This document shows positions 24,621 through 39,190 of a DNA stretch of 64,000 nt, piece by piece (position 1 is the first letter of the stretch; every line of letters starts with the position of its first letter). Location: positions 6,234,001 through 6,298,000 of the forward strand of contig CM063292.1 in assembly GCA_032173965.1 (NCBI GenBank), in the 5' to 3' direction. Both the position numbers and the translations under genes were made by a program. Origin of the DNA: Sitta carolinensis (Eukaryota; Chordata; Aves; Passeriformes; Sittidae). The notes beneath the pieces are model-generated. The model did no database searches. It saw only the letters and a list, made by a program, of their open reading frames with translations, and was not told the DNA's origin.

Positions 24621-27600
24621 TTCTAATTGTGACAACCTATCTTCTACTTAAAATAGCTTGAAGGACACACTTTCATAGTGGGCATAAGAAGACAAAGAGA
24701 GAAGTTAAACAATTGCAGTTCCCGTTAATCCAGGCACATTGTTCAAACAAACCTGTAAGTGGATTTATAGAAACATTGAATGTGAAATATCTTACATTAG
24801 CAACAAAATCCTTTCAATATAATTTGTCAGTTTGACTTCATTTCTCATGAAAAGAGACGAGGCTGGTTTAAGTGCTGCAAAATTCTGAGAGGTGAACTCA
24901 GTGACAGTTTCAGGTGGCCACAGTCTGGTTTGGTGTGCCTGGCAAAGCAGGTGAGTCAGAAAGGGTCTGCATTTGTCTCTCGGAATAGGATCTCAAAAAC
25001 CCTTGTCCTGGTGGTTTCAATGATTCTGGTATTCAGAAAATCTCCTTCCTCAGCCTGATGTCCAACACTTAATGGATCATGTTTGGTACTGAGTCGTTTA
25101 AAGAAAAAAAAGATAGAACATTCATCTTATACAGAGATATTTGAGTCTTGCTTCAGAAAGCTTTTTTATATATAAGAAATAATTAACAGAGTAATGGTAG
25201 CAAGAACACTGCAATGAGACAAAACTAAGAAAGTAAAACATTATCATTTTAGGAAGCATTGTTTACATGGGATCTGCTTATAGTTTCAATCATCTTCCTA
25301 ATAATGGCAAAGTACATAATAAACTGTCAGAAACCAGTGAAAAAGCAGATTCAATGACAGACAAGGAATTCACACTTTGTGGGCTGGGGAGACCTGGGGA
25401 GTGGGAACATGAAGTGGGAACATAACAGACTGTGGCTGCTACAGTAAATCATAGATTTACTTTACAAAGCAGTAAACGTGGTGAGAGGGAACCTCTTCCA
25501 AAGACCATAAAGCAAAGAGGGGTAAGTAAACAAAGCTATCCCACACACTTCCACTGTTCAGTTCCAAACACTAAAGCACAGCTTTCAAGAATCAGAAAAG
25601 TTAGCAGGAGGTATTGCACAGGATACCTTTGCTTATTTATCCTCTACAGCTCCCTCTCTGACTTGACCAAAAGAAAACGTGGAAAAACAGAGCAAGGGCA
25701 TGCAGATGGAGCAATACAGGCCAACAGCTGGTACAAAGGGATGCTCAACTCTGCCGTTCCACTTTCCAGTGCAGGCACAGTCTGGTCTGTGCACAGATGC
25801 TGCCGTGTACTGAGGTTTAGGAATGCACATTCTATGCTTAAAAAAAGCTCAAACTGCACAGCACCTACACAAGAGACCTTGATGGCTTCCCTGATAACTG
25901 CAACCCCACGTGCCCTTGAAGGGAAGAGTCACCCTTCCACACCCACAGTTGGAGAGAATCCTCCTTCTTTCATCATGAAAGCAAAGACACTGGAAAAAGA
26001 CTGCATCTCTCTTGCTTTCCTTGTGAAATCGATGGAAATCCCTAACCTTCCCAAACAGAAGCAGAAAACGCTTTCTGATGTGAGAAACTCAGTATCAAAT
26101 TTTGTCTTGCAAAAGATTCTTGTGGTATGTTAACTACTTCAAAATAGAGATCTATTATATCCCTATTATTAAAAAAACCTACAGAGGAAGCAATTAACAC
26201 AACCTTAATGCTAAACAATTTTTGAACTCAGCACATTTAGACAAGACTACTCATCACAAAATTACTGTTCTTATTTCTGTTGGTTGCTAAACAAGGTAAT
26301 ACAGTAATACTTACCACAACAGTATTATGCAATGATCCAGTTTTAATGCACACCAGCATTCAAGAAATTAGATATAGCAAAAATCTCTCATGACTACTTA
26401 AATTTTAATCACTTTTTTATTGTTATACTGCAGGAGTCAAGAGTAGAGTAAACAACGTTCTTAACCCCACTGGGCCTTAAGCAGGTTCTCCTTACAGAAA
26501 TGTGAAGATGTTGGCAATTTGTACTGTTCAGAGATGCTAAAAAAGTCTGCCGTCATCCAATACCCCCTTGTATCATTAAAACATTCTTATACAGCTAATT
26601 CACTGACAGTTCAGATACCTTAAATCCATCAATAGCATTGGAAAAAAATAAATAGGCTATGAAAAAAAAAACATTTCAACAAATCTTTAAAGCAACTTCT
26701 TTTAAAAATGCTTTGTTTGAGGATTTCTCACAAACTTCTACAAGACAGGGAAAAAAGAGGCATAAAAAAGTTCCATTGCCTGAGCTTGCTGAAGTAATCT
26801 AGGATTTCTATTGAGGAGGAGTGCTATTGAAATAAACAGTACTATTTGGCTGGCTGAGTAAGACAGCCAGCAAATTAAATCTTCCATGTCTTCTACAAAT
26901 ATTTTTTTTTTTTTTATGAACAGGTTTGTATCTATCCCAGAAATAAAATCCTGATGGTTCAGAATCACAGGTTTCCTGTACCAGTTACCAGCCTGTGTTT
27001 GACCAGTCTCCTCCTCAAACACAAGACAAACAGATGTGCACTGAACCTATTAATGTTTCCACAAACTGCAGAGCTCAGCCGTGGGTACAGCTGCTCTTGA
27101 ACCCAATTTCACAGAGCTGGAGTCACTTGGACGTGACTCAGACCCAGGGCTGGACCCAATCTTGCTTCTGGCTTTCTACACATGGGGAAAAAATCCTAGA
27201 ATATGTCACTACAAAGAGAAGCTCTCCAAAGGATGTAATGAACACAGAGAACACGTTCCCAAAGGAAGGAAACCCAGCACTCAGGGTCAGCTCCCACCGA
27301 CCTGGAAACCAACAGGCATGGCCTTGGGAAAGGGCAAGGCACTGAAGGACACAGAGCCAGGACATTTCTTAAAGTCCTGCAATAAACTTAGTGCCTTATT
27401 TAGAAGGAAAAGAAAAAGCTATGTAAACTTCTTCCGTACTGTCTCTTCATGCTGTCTCCAATTAGCAGGTTTCTCCCCTTGACACCTTATTTAGCTATTC
27501 TAAATCCCTCATAACTTAGAACATTTATCAGCCATCCTTATGGCACTTGGAACAAACTATTTAAATAAACACCATGAAAAATGCGGGACCCTCACTACCT

Positions 27601-29083
27601 GTATTTTTCTGTCCTGACCTCTCCTAGCCCAGCACATTCATCAGTTTAGAAAGCAAAGAAAGAGGTACAAAGGTAAGATCTTTTCTGTCATCAAAGTGTC
27701 TGATAAATATAAATATCAGCTTCACATCCATGACTCATGACATCCTATGACATTTTAAAATATATTTAATAGCTTTAAAAAAAAAACCTTTAAATGGCTC
27801 TAGTCATTTACTGTAAATGTCCACTGCAGGTCACATGCTCATCAGATGGAGTACATTTAGCATGCATTTAAGGGCTTGCTGTTGCTTTTCAAAACAAAAA
27901 GATATAAATCTTAATACGCTCAGTTCTAATGTATGGATACAAGCCATTAATCACTCAGACAAACATATGTAGGAGGCAGCCCTGTAAATGCTTTAAGAAT
28001 AGAAATCAGATGAACACAGCTCACACCTTCAGGTACATCTGTGCTCTCCCTAACCCTCATCATTTGAAATTTGGTAACAGAAGTTATGAGCTGTGCTCTT
28101 CTTTCTGTAAATATCTAGATCACCTGCATCCCCTTCAGGGGATTTTTGGTTTGCTGTGATTTTTTGAATGATCCAGAGCAAACAGTGAGCATTTCACAAT
28201 GAACTGTCAAATTTTTCATGCAGATTCGAGTCTTCGTCTTCCTTTTTTATTTACCATTACCATCAGAAAAGGACATTTAAAAGAATAGTCCATGAGCATC
28301 AGTCTTATCCCAATTCTATTTCTGCTAAAATCACTGCAAGCTGCCATTGATTTCAGCATCACAAAGAGACATTCCATAAAGTACTGCCTCATATTTTATG
28401 AGTTTGGATTTCTTCTATGCTACTAGAAATATTCCCATTCTAAGAAAATGCAACAGACAAGTTTAATTTAACATATTTACATATTACTAAAAGAAAGTCT
28501 CCCAAACCCTGCACATTCATTTCCAGACAAGAACATTACATAACAGTCTGCTAAAAGAATGATTAATGCACATCTCAACTTCAAATTTCAGCAGCGGAAG
28601 ATAACAAGAATATTTGATACAGCTGAAGGAGTAGCTTCCTTCAGTGGAAGGAATATTAAAAAAAAGTTTGCAAGCAGTTAAAGAGAATTTTCTGATATGA
28701 AAATAAAATTAAATTGCAACCATTGTCTTGTTCACATAAACAAAAGAAGATGTAAAAAACGATTTCAAGTTTTGATGGGTGTCCTTTCTCCCAGGACAGC
28801 AAGCACCAGAGAAGTCACTGCTTCCTCTGCAGATCTGTGGCTAGGCTAAAAACATTAAATCTTATTTATAATTCTGGAAATAAGGAAAACAACAGAAACC
28901 AAACCCAATTTGATCTTGATAGAAAGGGATGAGCAGATGTCAAACTTTCTTCTGCTCTTAAGGAAAGGACGGAGAATCAACAGAAAGAAAAATCTACCTT
29001 CAAATAGCACATACAAGTTTTCTTTATACATGGAAAAACTGAAAGTATTTCCATTCCTGATTTCAAAAGCTACCAAGCAAACA
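24621..29083. other. Intronic sequence with one unusually long open frame, no gene supported
   Basis: Contains an open frame on the plus strand from 25426 to a TAA at 26131-26133 (about 236 codons). Its first ATG is only at 25741, leaving 130 codons. The product is basic, without recognisable domain, signal or membrane segment. A T14 run is at 26902-26915, and 27050-27380 is GC-richer. An 8-bp perfect hairpin lies at 28623-28644. No exon of WWOX is seen. Confidence 0.6.
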
Positions 29084-29312
29084 ATCACAGAAACATAGGA
29101 TGGTTTGTGATGGGAAGGCTGATAAAGCTCATCTCATTCACCCCCCTGCCGTGGGCAGGGACACCTTCCACCATCCCAGGCTGCTCCAAGCCCCATCCAA
29201 CTTGGCCTTGGACACTGCCAGGGATGGGGCAGCCACAGCTGCTCCAACCTGTGCCAGGGCCTGCCCACCCTCACAGGAAGGATTTCTTCCTCAGCCCTTC
29301 CAATGACCCAAA
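29084..29312 (-). mobile_element. CR1 LINE 3'-end fragment
   Basis: Read on the minus strand this is the familiar end of a bird CR1 non-LTR retrotransposon. It has a CTGTGAGGGTGG-like segment, a GGCACAGGTTG word, then a CCCATCCCTGG word, then GGAAGGTGTCCCTGCCC with GGCAGGGGGGT, and an end close to ACCATCCTATG before the 3' tip near 29084. It is truncated at its 5' side, as nearly all CR1 copies are, and diverged, so it is not recent. It lies in the same orientation as WWOX transcription and its 3' end points to the window start. No part of the ORFs remains. Confidence 0.9.
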
Positions 29313-32300
29313 TTCTACTGTGAATTCCACTGCCTGAAACTTAAGGTGTTTTAACATGAAAATCAACTCGTTCCTCTCTTCTCATTTATCATTGCCTACT
29401 TTAGGTTCACACTCCAGCAGCATTCAGTGTGCCAGACAGGGAGGAAGAGGGAAATTAAAAATAAGAGGTATTTGTCAGATTAACACAAAAGCAAACAGGA
29501 GATAAAGAGGAGCTGTGTGAGACTGTCAGACACCAGAAACGCCACGGAGAGATGGATCCGATGGAGACAGGAGACAACCTCACCAGCCATCAGGGGAGGG
29601 AATTCTGTCCCCAAGGACTGGGGAAACTCCTGCAGTGCAAGGGCAAAGCCATTTCACCTTGAAGGACAGATTCTAATCTGCTATGTAACATATATTGTCA
29701 GGTATCTTATGCTTTGCTGTTATCTGTAGTGTGCCTTTATTGTTCAGGCAAAAGAGATGCTGAATTAAAAGGGGGCAGGGGGTGAGATCCCTATACCACA
29801 AAAAGAAAAAAAAAAGGCATTGGGAGATAATAAAAAAATTTTAAAGTACATTGTGAACAAGCATTATGTATTTTAAACTTGATCTATAGCTACAACTTTG
29901 AAACAAATTATGAAATTAAGGTTTCTGAAACCCATTTTCCAGGAGATGATGACACACAAGACACTAAATAACAATTTGTCTGCACTCCCGTAGAAAATAT
30001 AAGCAACATCAAGAGCCTTTATACATTTAAAACCAAAACCCATCCTCTCTAAAAAGTCATAAATAGCACCATGTAGAATCCTTACTAATATTGCAACTAC
30101 CCATATTCCCCTAGTTCATATGGGTAGTATCAATAAAATATTCTCCCCTGAGTCAAACCTTTGCACAGGTATTCACTTAAAGAATTATCTACATTAGAAC
30201 CGTTAACCTTGGTGCTCAGCATGTTCTGCAATTTCTGATCCAGCCAATGACTTTAGAGATTAAAATGTGATTTCTGGAAAAAAAGCCAGCATGTTTTACA
30301 GAGAAATTTTATATCATAAAGGGAATATATTTGTAAAGATTGTATGATTTTACTGATCCTCACGAAAACGAAAGATTTCCATAAAGAGTACCTCTAACTT
30401 GATGAACTAAATTACTTTAACAGTTTTGAATCTTTTGCTTTGAAAATGAACAATACAGTGTTCCCTACAATAAAGAACAGAATTAAAATGAAGGTGTCAT
30501 GCTAAATGCTTTGTGTACAAATGGATTTGTGCTCTATTTTTACTGGAGCTTTGTGGTGTTTTGAGAAGACACTAATAAAAATGTTCATTATAGCTTAGGA
30601 AATGTGTGGAAAGAGATATCTTTAACCAGAGCAAGGGTTGGTCCATGTTAGCTGAATATCTATTTAGACCACACACAGTGGTTAATATTTGCCAAAGAAT
30701 GCAGCTTTCTGCAGCAACCAGGGCAAAAACACAGTATATCAACTTCCAATTAAGTTAAAAATAATGCAAAAATGTTTAACTTAGACCTCCAAGACCTCGT
30801 CAGCTTTTAATTTAAAAGGCTGCCAGGAACAGTATACAAAATCACATTTTATGAAGTTTTGAAATCCAGAATCATCTTTTATAACAAATAATCCAATAAA
30901 ACTGAAGTTAACCTCTAAATTAATAATGCCAACTACAGTAAAGGAAAAAGTACTTTACAGATTCAAGCTGAATATACTGAAAGTCTGACTACCTTTGAAA
31001 CTCAACCAGGAGATTTGCCAGAGTGGGTCCCACCCACCTCCCATCGATGCAGCCACAGGGAGCTAAGAGATTTTCATCACTGAAGTCAGAGCAATTATTG
31101 GGCCCCCGTTCTAACTCCAGCAGACACTAATGCCTTTCACCACAAAAAGCAGCCAGCTCATTAGCATTCACTGGATGAGAAGCTTTTTTGGCTTTGTGTG
31201 TTTTCTTTCTTAAAATTACTTTCTTCTCCACAGCCCCTGTATTTGCTGTAGCTGTGCACATCCATTACTGCACTATACAGATAGGCAGACCCATTTTCTG
31301 CTAAACACTAATATTATTTCAAGTACTTAGTATATTATTATGAAGTTTTGACAGGTTTCCGACAAGACAGGAAGAATATTTCCTGGCACACATAATCCCA
31401 CAATTACCCAAGGAGGAAAGAACCACAAAAGAAAACAAAAATTAAATTTGCTTTAAACAAACATTTTCTTCTAAGGTTTTTCTTTCGAATGTGATTAAAA
31501 TTTAAATTAAATTAAAGCTTTGGATCAGAAACAAATTCAAAACATTCTGTGATCCTCCAAAAGAAAAATGATTCTTTTAATATCATATTTGCAGATTCAT
31601 GTCATAGGAGAAGAAGAAATGTGGCTGCAATAAAGACCAATTTAAATGTTTAAGAGGGAGTAAGACAAGCCCTCACTAGACCTCACAGTCACCCATCCTG
31701 CTGCTAACACATCTTTCCTACCACAACACACACTGCCATGATGTCCCTCGAATTTTTAAATCCTGCCTGCACAAGCTGTGACAGCGATCCCGAGGCAAAA
31801 ATAAATATATCATATATAATTAAAGACTATACCCATATATTCACAGAGGCAGAGTTCTCACTCTCTAATGCCTAAGGAAGAATACAAAAATATGACACCG
31901 CCTTGGGATACTCTCCTACTCTCAAACAAGTTTTAAGCTTAGGACATCCAGAGTCGGAGACAGTATTGTTGTCTAACAGTTGTTTCCATTACGTTTCCAT
32001 CTGAGCAATTCCTCTCGAATCCGTGTAAAGTTCAGCAGTCATGAAGCACAGAAAGTTTCAGTTTTGCCATTTCCTTCTGCAGAAGTGATCAAATACAACC
32101 CTGACTGATAAGGTTAGTTTGTACTGGGTTGTACATGAAAGAAAGAGCGCTCTGGTAAAATAATCCAGAACAACAACAAAAGGCACAAGATCAGAGATGC
32201 ATAATGAAAATGATCACATTTATTCAGTTAAATAGTGGAAGTCTTCAGAGAATGAAATTCTATCAGCTGGAACAGAAAATTCAATAAAAATGTTTCACAA

Positions 32301-35300
32301 ATCTGAGCAGAAGCCTTAGGATTTGACTCATTACTGCTACTCATTCTCAATCTTCAAATCTTTCTCGAATATTTCTATGCTCCCAAACAGATCCTCACCA
32401 CAAGTGATGTTATTTGCTGATTCAAAAATTTAAGTGCAGCTGCATAACACAGTATACTTTTTAAACAGAGGAGCAAAACAAAACACATCTCATGAGTAAC
32501 TCTTAATCTGCCAGCAAATCAATTATAGAGAGCTTCTGTAAAAAGCATCCGAAAATCTGCTTCCAGTCAACACAACTTAGCCATCTGCTTTCCACAGATA
32601 TCTGCCAGGAACGGGTTTGCAAAACCAAATTAACGGTGATTACACAAAAATATTCGAAATTTAATTTCAGCTTGCCAATCACTTTTATAGTCCTTCACAT
32701 GCATGTGCAAAGAATCCTCCCCTCACCTCTTTGAAGTTAATGACATGTTTAAGCCGCCCCAGAAAAATGGCAAGCGCCACGTTTAGCAGATTTGGTTTAA
32801 ATTAGCTTTGTGGGAGTCACTGCAGTGTCAGAAAGGACACAGCCACTGCTGGGGCCTCACACACCCCTCAGCTGAACACAAGGGAGCTTTCCTCCAGTAG
32901 GGACTGAACCTGCTGTAAAACAGAGATACCTCCACTTCACCTGTTCCGTTAATCCTGGATTAGTACAATTCTGGATATCAGAGGTGCCACTTTATCTCCT
33001 GACAGTTATTTATTGTGCATCTGCTCACCAACTGTTCCACCACACTTGTTGCCAGTAGCCCCAGTCTATTCTAGATGCTGTATGTGCAGCCATTATAATA
33101 CTCCTTCCTCAAATTTTTTCTCTTTTTTTCAGTATCCCAAACTGCCAGTTTGCAGAAATTCCCACTGTTTAATGACTACCAATACAAAGTTAATCTTGCA
33201 AGGCGCCACTCATCATCTGGCCCTTTTTCAGCAGGCACAATGAAGGATGCTGATAACCACACAGGAGGTACTAACCTTAGACAGATGTGCAAATAATCCT
33301 TTCACATGGGATAGCGCTGCAATTTTATCCATCTCTATTTTTAAAACCAGGAAAAATCGTACCGAAATATTAGTTTTATATTTCCTCTTCAAGACATGCA
33401 GTGAATCACAATACAAGGTGTAAATACTTCTCTTTTTCATACAGAGAGTTTTTTAATCCATGCTTTTTTAAAAGAGCTAATAAAGGGATGAAATCAGAAG
33501 CACCTGGATTACTCTGCAGCCAAAGGCACATCATTCCAATAACATTGTTCCAATTCCTTAAATTTCTGTTGCAATCTTGTTGTACAAATATATAATTTTA
33601 TATCTAGCTACAAATACTGGAATCTCTGTCACTACTTCTGTTATCAGAACCAGGTTTTAATGTTCAGATATCACATTTCTATTAAATGTAATATACAAAT
33701 TTTTGGCGAAAAAGAAAGGAATATTTTTCTCATGCCTTAAATTTAAACAATAATTTAAAAAATCATTTAGATTGAGTACTTGGATCCCCTTTAAAGATAT
33801 ACTAAATCCTATGTGTTACCTTTAGTCTTAGAGGGAAATGTGTGTGTAACATGTTCTAGCACATTAGAAAACCACATAATCATAAAAGTGTATCAAAAAG
33901 CTCTAAATTTTTGGGTTCTGATCAAAGTAAAACATGAGCACTCCCGCAATGCAAATCAATAATTCAGTACCCCAAAACAGTGTAAATTAAAGCACGGAAA
34001 GCTGTGATGTTCTAATCACAGTCGACAATGGATATTCATTTCCTTTTGAGATGCTGGCTTCCAAACAAAACGATGACATGGACAAATCCAAGCAGGACTC
34101 CAGGAGCAGGCTTTTGTTTGCCTCCCTTCCAAACCTTTCCCACAGGATGTCACTATTGCTCCACGTCAGTGGGGAGCGTGACCAGTGGACACTGGGGACT
34201 TCACACTCCCCCCTCCACAAGGCTATAGGACACAGATATTTAAGCATCTTCTAATTTTGTAAATAAGATTACAACAGCGACTGATCCATCTCAGCTGCCA
34301 TGTTGCAAGCCCAAATATTTGCTCACTTTTAAACGAATTAAATTATGTTAGTCCCCGCAGCTTGAAAAACTAGAACACTAACAAACCTGGAAACAGTGAT
34401 ATTAATGCCTCTACATTGTGCCTACTTAAACAGAACATAATCCAACCGAAGACATTAAAGAATATTCTTCCTTAAATTCCTTCATTTTCACCTTTTAGGG
34501 CTGTATAATTTATTTTCCAGATATTCATGCCATTGGATAGACTTTTTTCTAACAAAAGAGTGACATCTCGTGGTGACACAGAAATCCTGGCTTGAGCAGA
34601 ACTCCTCTCTGCATGGAACAGAGAGCAAACCCAGCACTGGTTAAAAGCTGCAGCCCAAGCCCTGCCAGCTCCTGGTGCTGCAGTCAGGTCTCCCTGAGAT
34701 CCCCTCTGATCCAGATTATCCCTCCAGAGACAAGAGGTCCCCACACTTCCCTGCCTTTGGAAACCAGCCAGGAAACCCCTCACTGCCACTTGCAGTCAGA
34801 TGTGTGACTTGGAGGTTGGGAAGTCACTTCTCACAGTCACACATTCCTGGCAAAAATGTCTGCAAGAAAACCAGAATCAGTGAGAATAAGGATTTTCTAA
34901 AATGCAGTAGGTCAAATCGGCCATAGCATACTAAAAGATGCAACTGAGCCCAGCCAAAAATAGATTTCAATCACCACACCTGTAATTATACTTTCAAGAT
35001 TAACTTTTTAGAAGTGGGGTTTCAGTGTTCCTATTCTGTTCAGTCAGTACCTTATACAGGGGGATAACATTTTTCAAAGGGATTTTTGCATAAGTATGCC
35101 TTGTTATTGCAAATATATTTTGCCTTAATAAGGTAAAGCATGAATGTTCATATTGTTGACAGTTCAAAAAAGTTAAAGCAGGGGTGTTGAGGTTTTACAG
35201 TCTTTTGTAGTAAATACTTTCTTGTTATGAAAATGATGAAAGTGTTTTGTACAGTCCTTTTGCCTGTTAGTGCTTCTTAATGGATACTGACACTTAATGA

Positions 35301-37223
35301 ACAATGTATTTGTAAAGTGCTGTGCCTGAAACAAGGCGTCATCAGCAGAAATCAGAAAAGAAAATTTCCCATTCTGCCATTACCATATATGCAATGTAAC
35401 AGTAATGAAGACCAGGTGCACACATGTGTGAGTTATTTTATACAAGAACAGCAAAACTGTCACTGTGGTCAGCAGTCTGTGAAGAATATAAACTAGAAAA
35501 ATTACAATGTTGCAGAGGAAAACCCCCTAAAGTAATTACTGAAGTTTATTTAGCAGAATATGCACCTTTGCTACTCTTAAGGTATTAGTGTTCCAGTTTG
35601 TGTTACCCAATATTTTAAATAACCTGCCATCTTCAGACCCACAGTTCAAGCCAATTATGCTGCCTTTTATTGTGCTCAAGATTGAACTAAAGCCAGAGGA
35701 AAATATCCCATGTCAACAGCCCACTGATCCCAAATATTCCACCTCAGTCGTTCTCGTGTTCCAAGGCAGCCATTCAAATGATGCATGATGAGTCCAGTGC
35801 TCCAAGATACAGGAATCAATTTCCATTCACAAAAAAACGATGGATGTAATAATGCATTTGCAACTTTTCTGAGAAAACTCTGAATCTTGCAATATTTAAT
35901 GATTTTTTTCCTGGCTGCAAAGCTGAGGTTAGAATGGAGACAAATCAAAATCCGTAAGGCAAATGATTACACCTTTCTTATAAAACGTCTCAAGGTATTA
36001 AAGACCATATGATAATTTTATTTGTCAGCTGACACTTGGCATGGAGAGCTCTTTTGCCTAACCTCTGTTAGGAGGTATTATAGCAGAAACAATTAGAAAC
36101 ACTAAGAGGTCAATAACGCAAACCATGCTGTTACTGAATAACATATTCTGAAATTTGGCCAAGAGCTCTAATAACAACAAAATTTAATCCCTTTCTTTTT
36201 TCACTGGAACAATCATCTTCCTCCGAGAGCAAATAACCTGCGTTGCCTCTCTAACTTCTCTCTGTATATGTTGTTCAAACTGCTGCTACATGGTAATGTC
36301 AGTAAAATACTGTAAAACTGCTACTGGAAATCAGCTTTTGAACTCCTGGCACACTTGAAATGACTGAAGGGGTAATCTTGTTGCCCTGAGGTTTTCCACA
36401 TGTTTTCACACACCTTGCTAAGTTTTAATCATCACTAACTATCAAAAATTCATATTGAGTCTAATGGGTCTAAAACCAGACAGATCTGAAGCTTCTAAAA
36501 AGCCTCAGGAATTGTCAATGTCAGCTCCCTTTGAGGTGCCTAAGTAATCAAACAACCTCCTCAGCAATAAAGGAAAAATAAAAACAGAAATACAAACTTA
36601 TGATGCCAGCATCTCAAATCAAGGGAAAACAACAAAAACAGCTGTAAAAATAGGCACAAAAAGAAGAGTGATCACGTAGGAGTTAAAAAAAACCCTACAC
36701 AAATTATAAAGTATATATTATAGCTTCTCATTTCAGGCACAATACCACAAATCTCAATCATGCAAAGAACAGCTTTGTTTCCTCATCAAAAGACAGGGAA
36801 CTAGAGGGAAGTTTTAGCTCATTTAACTCATTGTTAATGACAGTGCAGGAATTCTTTCATCAAAACAATTTAAAGTAATATATTCATTCCTTTATATCTA
36901 ATTAAAAATACCCTGGAGGGCAAATCCAGATAAACCCACAGTCACCTTGGTAAAGATGGGTTAGGTGAGGTCTCGAAATCCAAACCCCACAGGCTGCTGA
37001 TACAGGCTGAGAGACAGGATGGAGAAAGTCTGTGTGCAAGAGTCTGCATCAACTCACCACCAAAAACAGCCCTGCCAAGAGGGTTCTTTTTAACTGTGGG
37101 GCACCATGAAGAGAACAGCTAATACTTCAATAAAACAGAAGTAACAAAGAAAAAAAGCTAATGAAATAGTTTAATTTCTCCAAAAAGTTAAATACAACAG
37201 AATGTATTTACTTTATCTTCAGG
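29313..37223. other. AT-rich intronic sequence, no gene seen
   Basis: Long unremarkable intron with scattered homeodomain-like words and short frames below about 105 codons. GC-richer patches at 34580-34800 and 31000-31150 keep frames open but show no protein resemblance. No repeat family was recognised with certainty. Confidence 0.6.

Positions 37224-37251
<28 letters not shown>
37224..37251 (+). repeat. A28 homopolymer
   Basis: Twenty-eight consecutive A, the longest single-base run in the window. No retroelement body is recognised upstream, so it is a slippage tract or the tail of an unrecognised insertion. Confidence 0.97.
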
Positions 37252-37254
<3 letters not shown>

Positions 37255-37539
37255 GCAAACCTAAAAAAATCATTCTGCAGATGGCAAAGTTTTCACTACT
37301 TTCTTACAAACAGAACCTTTTTTGGTAACAAATTTAAGACTTACAGACACCAGATCTATAGAACTGAGCAGATGAAGTAGTTTGACTCGTCTATAATACA
37401 GATGTGCATTCTGCTATGGTTGCATGGCTGTAATTGCCAGGCGTTTGGGGATGCCTGTCAGGAAGTCTCAAGATCCATGTTTATTTTGGCCAATGACTTG
37501 ACCATTTTGGCAGGATAACCCCTGTCCTGATGGCTCTAT

Positions 37540-37730
37540 TAATTAACTTTAGATGTACTGTGAAATAATACTCTTACAAGTAGGTTATGGTTCCTGGATA
37601 GGTCCTGGTGGCTGACCAGGATCACTATCAGGAATATTGCTCTTCAGAGTGTCACAGTCTCATTGGTTTTCCATCAATGAAACTCACTCTCTTAAAGCAG
37701 AAACAACCTGCTCTCATTGGCAAACTAAAC
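37540..37730 (+). repeat. Diverged repeat copy A (unnamed family)
   Basis: Alignable by eye to 39310-39525 in direct orientation. The best part is 37599-37730 against 39399-39527: an ACCAGGATCACTATCAGGAATA-like core, then matching CTCATTGG, ATGAAACTCA, ACAACCTGCTC and TTGGCAAA segments. I judge identity at about two-thirds, with small gaps. It is either an old tandem segmental duplication or two copies of an ancient dispersed element. Confidence 0.6.
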
Positions 37731-39177
37731 TAAAGGAAGTATTCGAAATCAAGATTGAAATCATCATCAGCAGGTACACCCCCAAGATACAGATCACAAA
37801 ATAGCACCTTTTTTGTTCAAGCAACAAAAGTGTCAAATAAAGTGCTTGGTTACTAAACCTTATGAAAAAGATAATATTAGATATCTTAAATTGATACCTT
37901 AAATTTTCATCTGGTTTACATTCTGCTGCACTATTCCCAAAATTTGATGTTCTAATAGAAGCGTTACTCCATTTTTTTCTCCAGCACCTCCAGAGCTTTA
38001 ATCAAGGCAGCTGAAATGTTCCTAAGGAGCACAACATTCCCCTCACTGCTTCCTCCTTCACAAAGTTTATCTGTTGTGCCTATTGCCTCTCCTGCATATT
38101 GTCCCCTGTTTTATGGATTAAATCCAGTCTTCTGAAACCCCAACTGCTCTACCCTGGCATAAGTCAGGCACAATCTCATAAGTCCAACACAGTTTGATGC
38201 ATCACTGATATAAAACACAGCTACAACATTTCAAAGGCTTTTATTTCCTTTTATTTCCAACTGATATCAACCAACCACTGGATCTACCCATGGGCATCAT
38301 TTTCTGCTTCTGAGAGAAGCAATAAAGAAATAAGTAACAGATTTTTAGAATTTGTACTACAAAACTGACCACAGGACATTTCTTCTTACACATGACCATT
38401 TTTTCCTGCACACAGATCTAGAAAGCAGGCCCAGGAGCAGCTATGCATACTATAAAGTATTGCTATACATACATCATTCTTCAATCTTTATGCATTTTTA
38501 AAGGTAAATGAGAATTTATGTACTTCTGTACTAGAAACATACCAAGAGAAAGCTGGGAGAAAATAAGGGTTATCAAAAAAAAAGCAATTTTCAACAATTT
38601 ATGGAAGTTACAAACCAATTCTTGGTTTTCCAACTATATTCAAAACAAAAACTGTGGCCAGTAACAAGTGTTTTGACCTTCTAATCTGTCCTTTTCCACT
38701 CCTTCCAGCTCCAGACTCCTTCCTTGCACATGTTCCTAACGTCAGAGGCCTCATTCCCCCCTTTTTGGGGAGACACAGCCCCAGAATTTGCCTTGCCTGT
38801 GCTGCCCCCCTGGCCCAGAGGCTGAGACTTGTGGCAGGGACAGGAAAATGAGAGACAGTGCCCTTGAACAAAGAAGAGATGCTTCTTTCACAATTACCAA
38901 GCAGATCTGTTCAAGTCTTACAGTCAGTCACATAAATTATAACAAGAAACCTGGAAGTCAGTACAACTCATATTGGAATAATGATTTAAAATATTGTAAT
39001 TTTATCCTTCATATCTTCACTCTATAAAATATACTTTTTCAGCTCATTAGTAAATCTGAAATGACTTGTTTCACAATAAAGCATCTCGGGAACCCTAACA
39101 GGGTTTTGTGTTTGTCTGTATGCTTAAGGCAATGCATAACAGATAACCAACTGCAATAAAACTCAAAAATTAAAATT

Positions 39178-39190
39178 AAAAAAAAAAAAA
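39178..39190 (+). repeat. A13 run in A/T-rich tract
   Basis: Thirteen A within a wider run of A with few T (about 39165-39210). Confidence 0.9.

Noticed and set aside
27081..27482. 133-codon plus-strand frame
   Set aside because: GC-richer patch with overlapping open frames on both strands and no recognisable domain.
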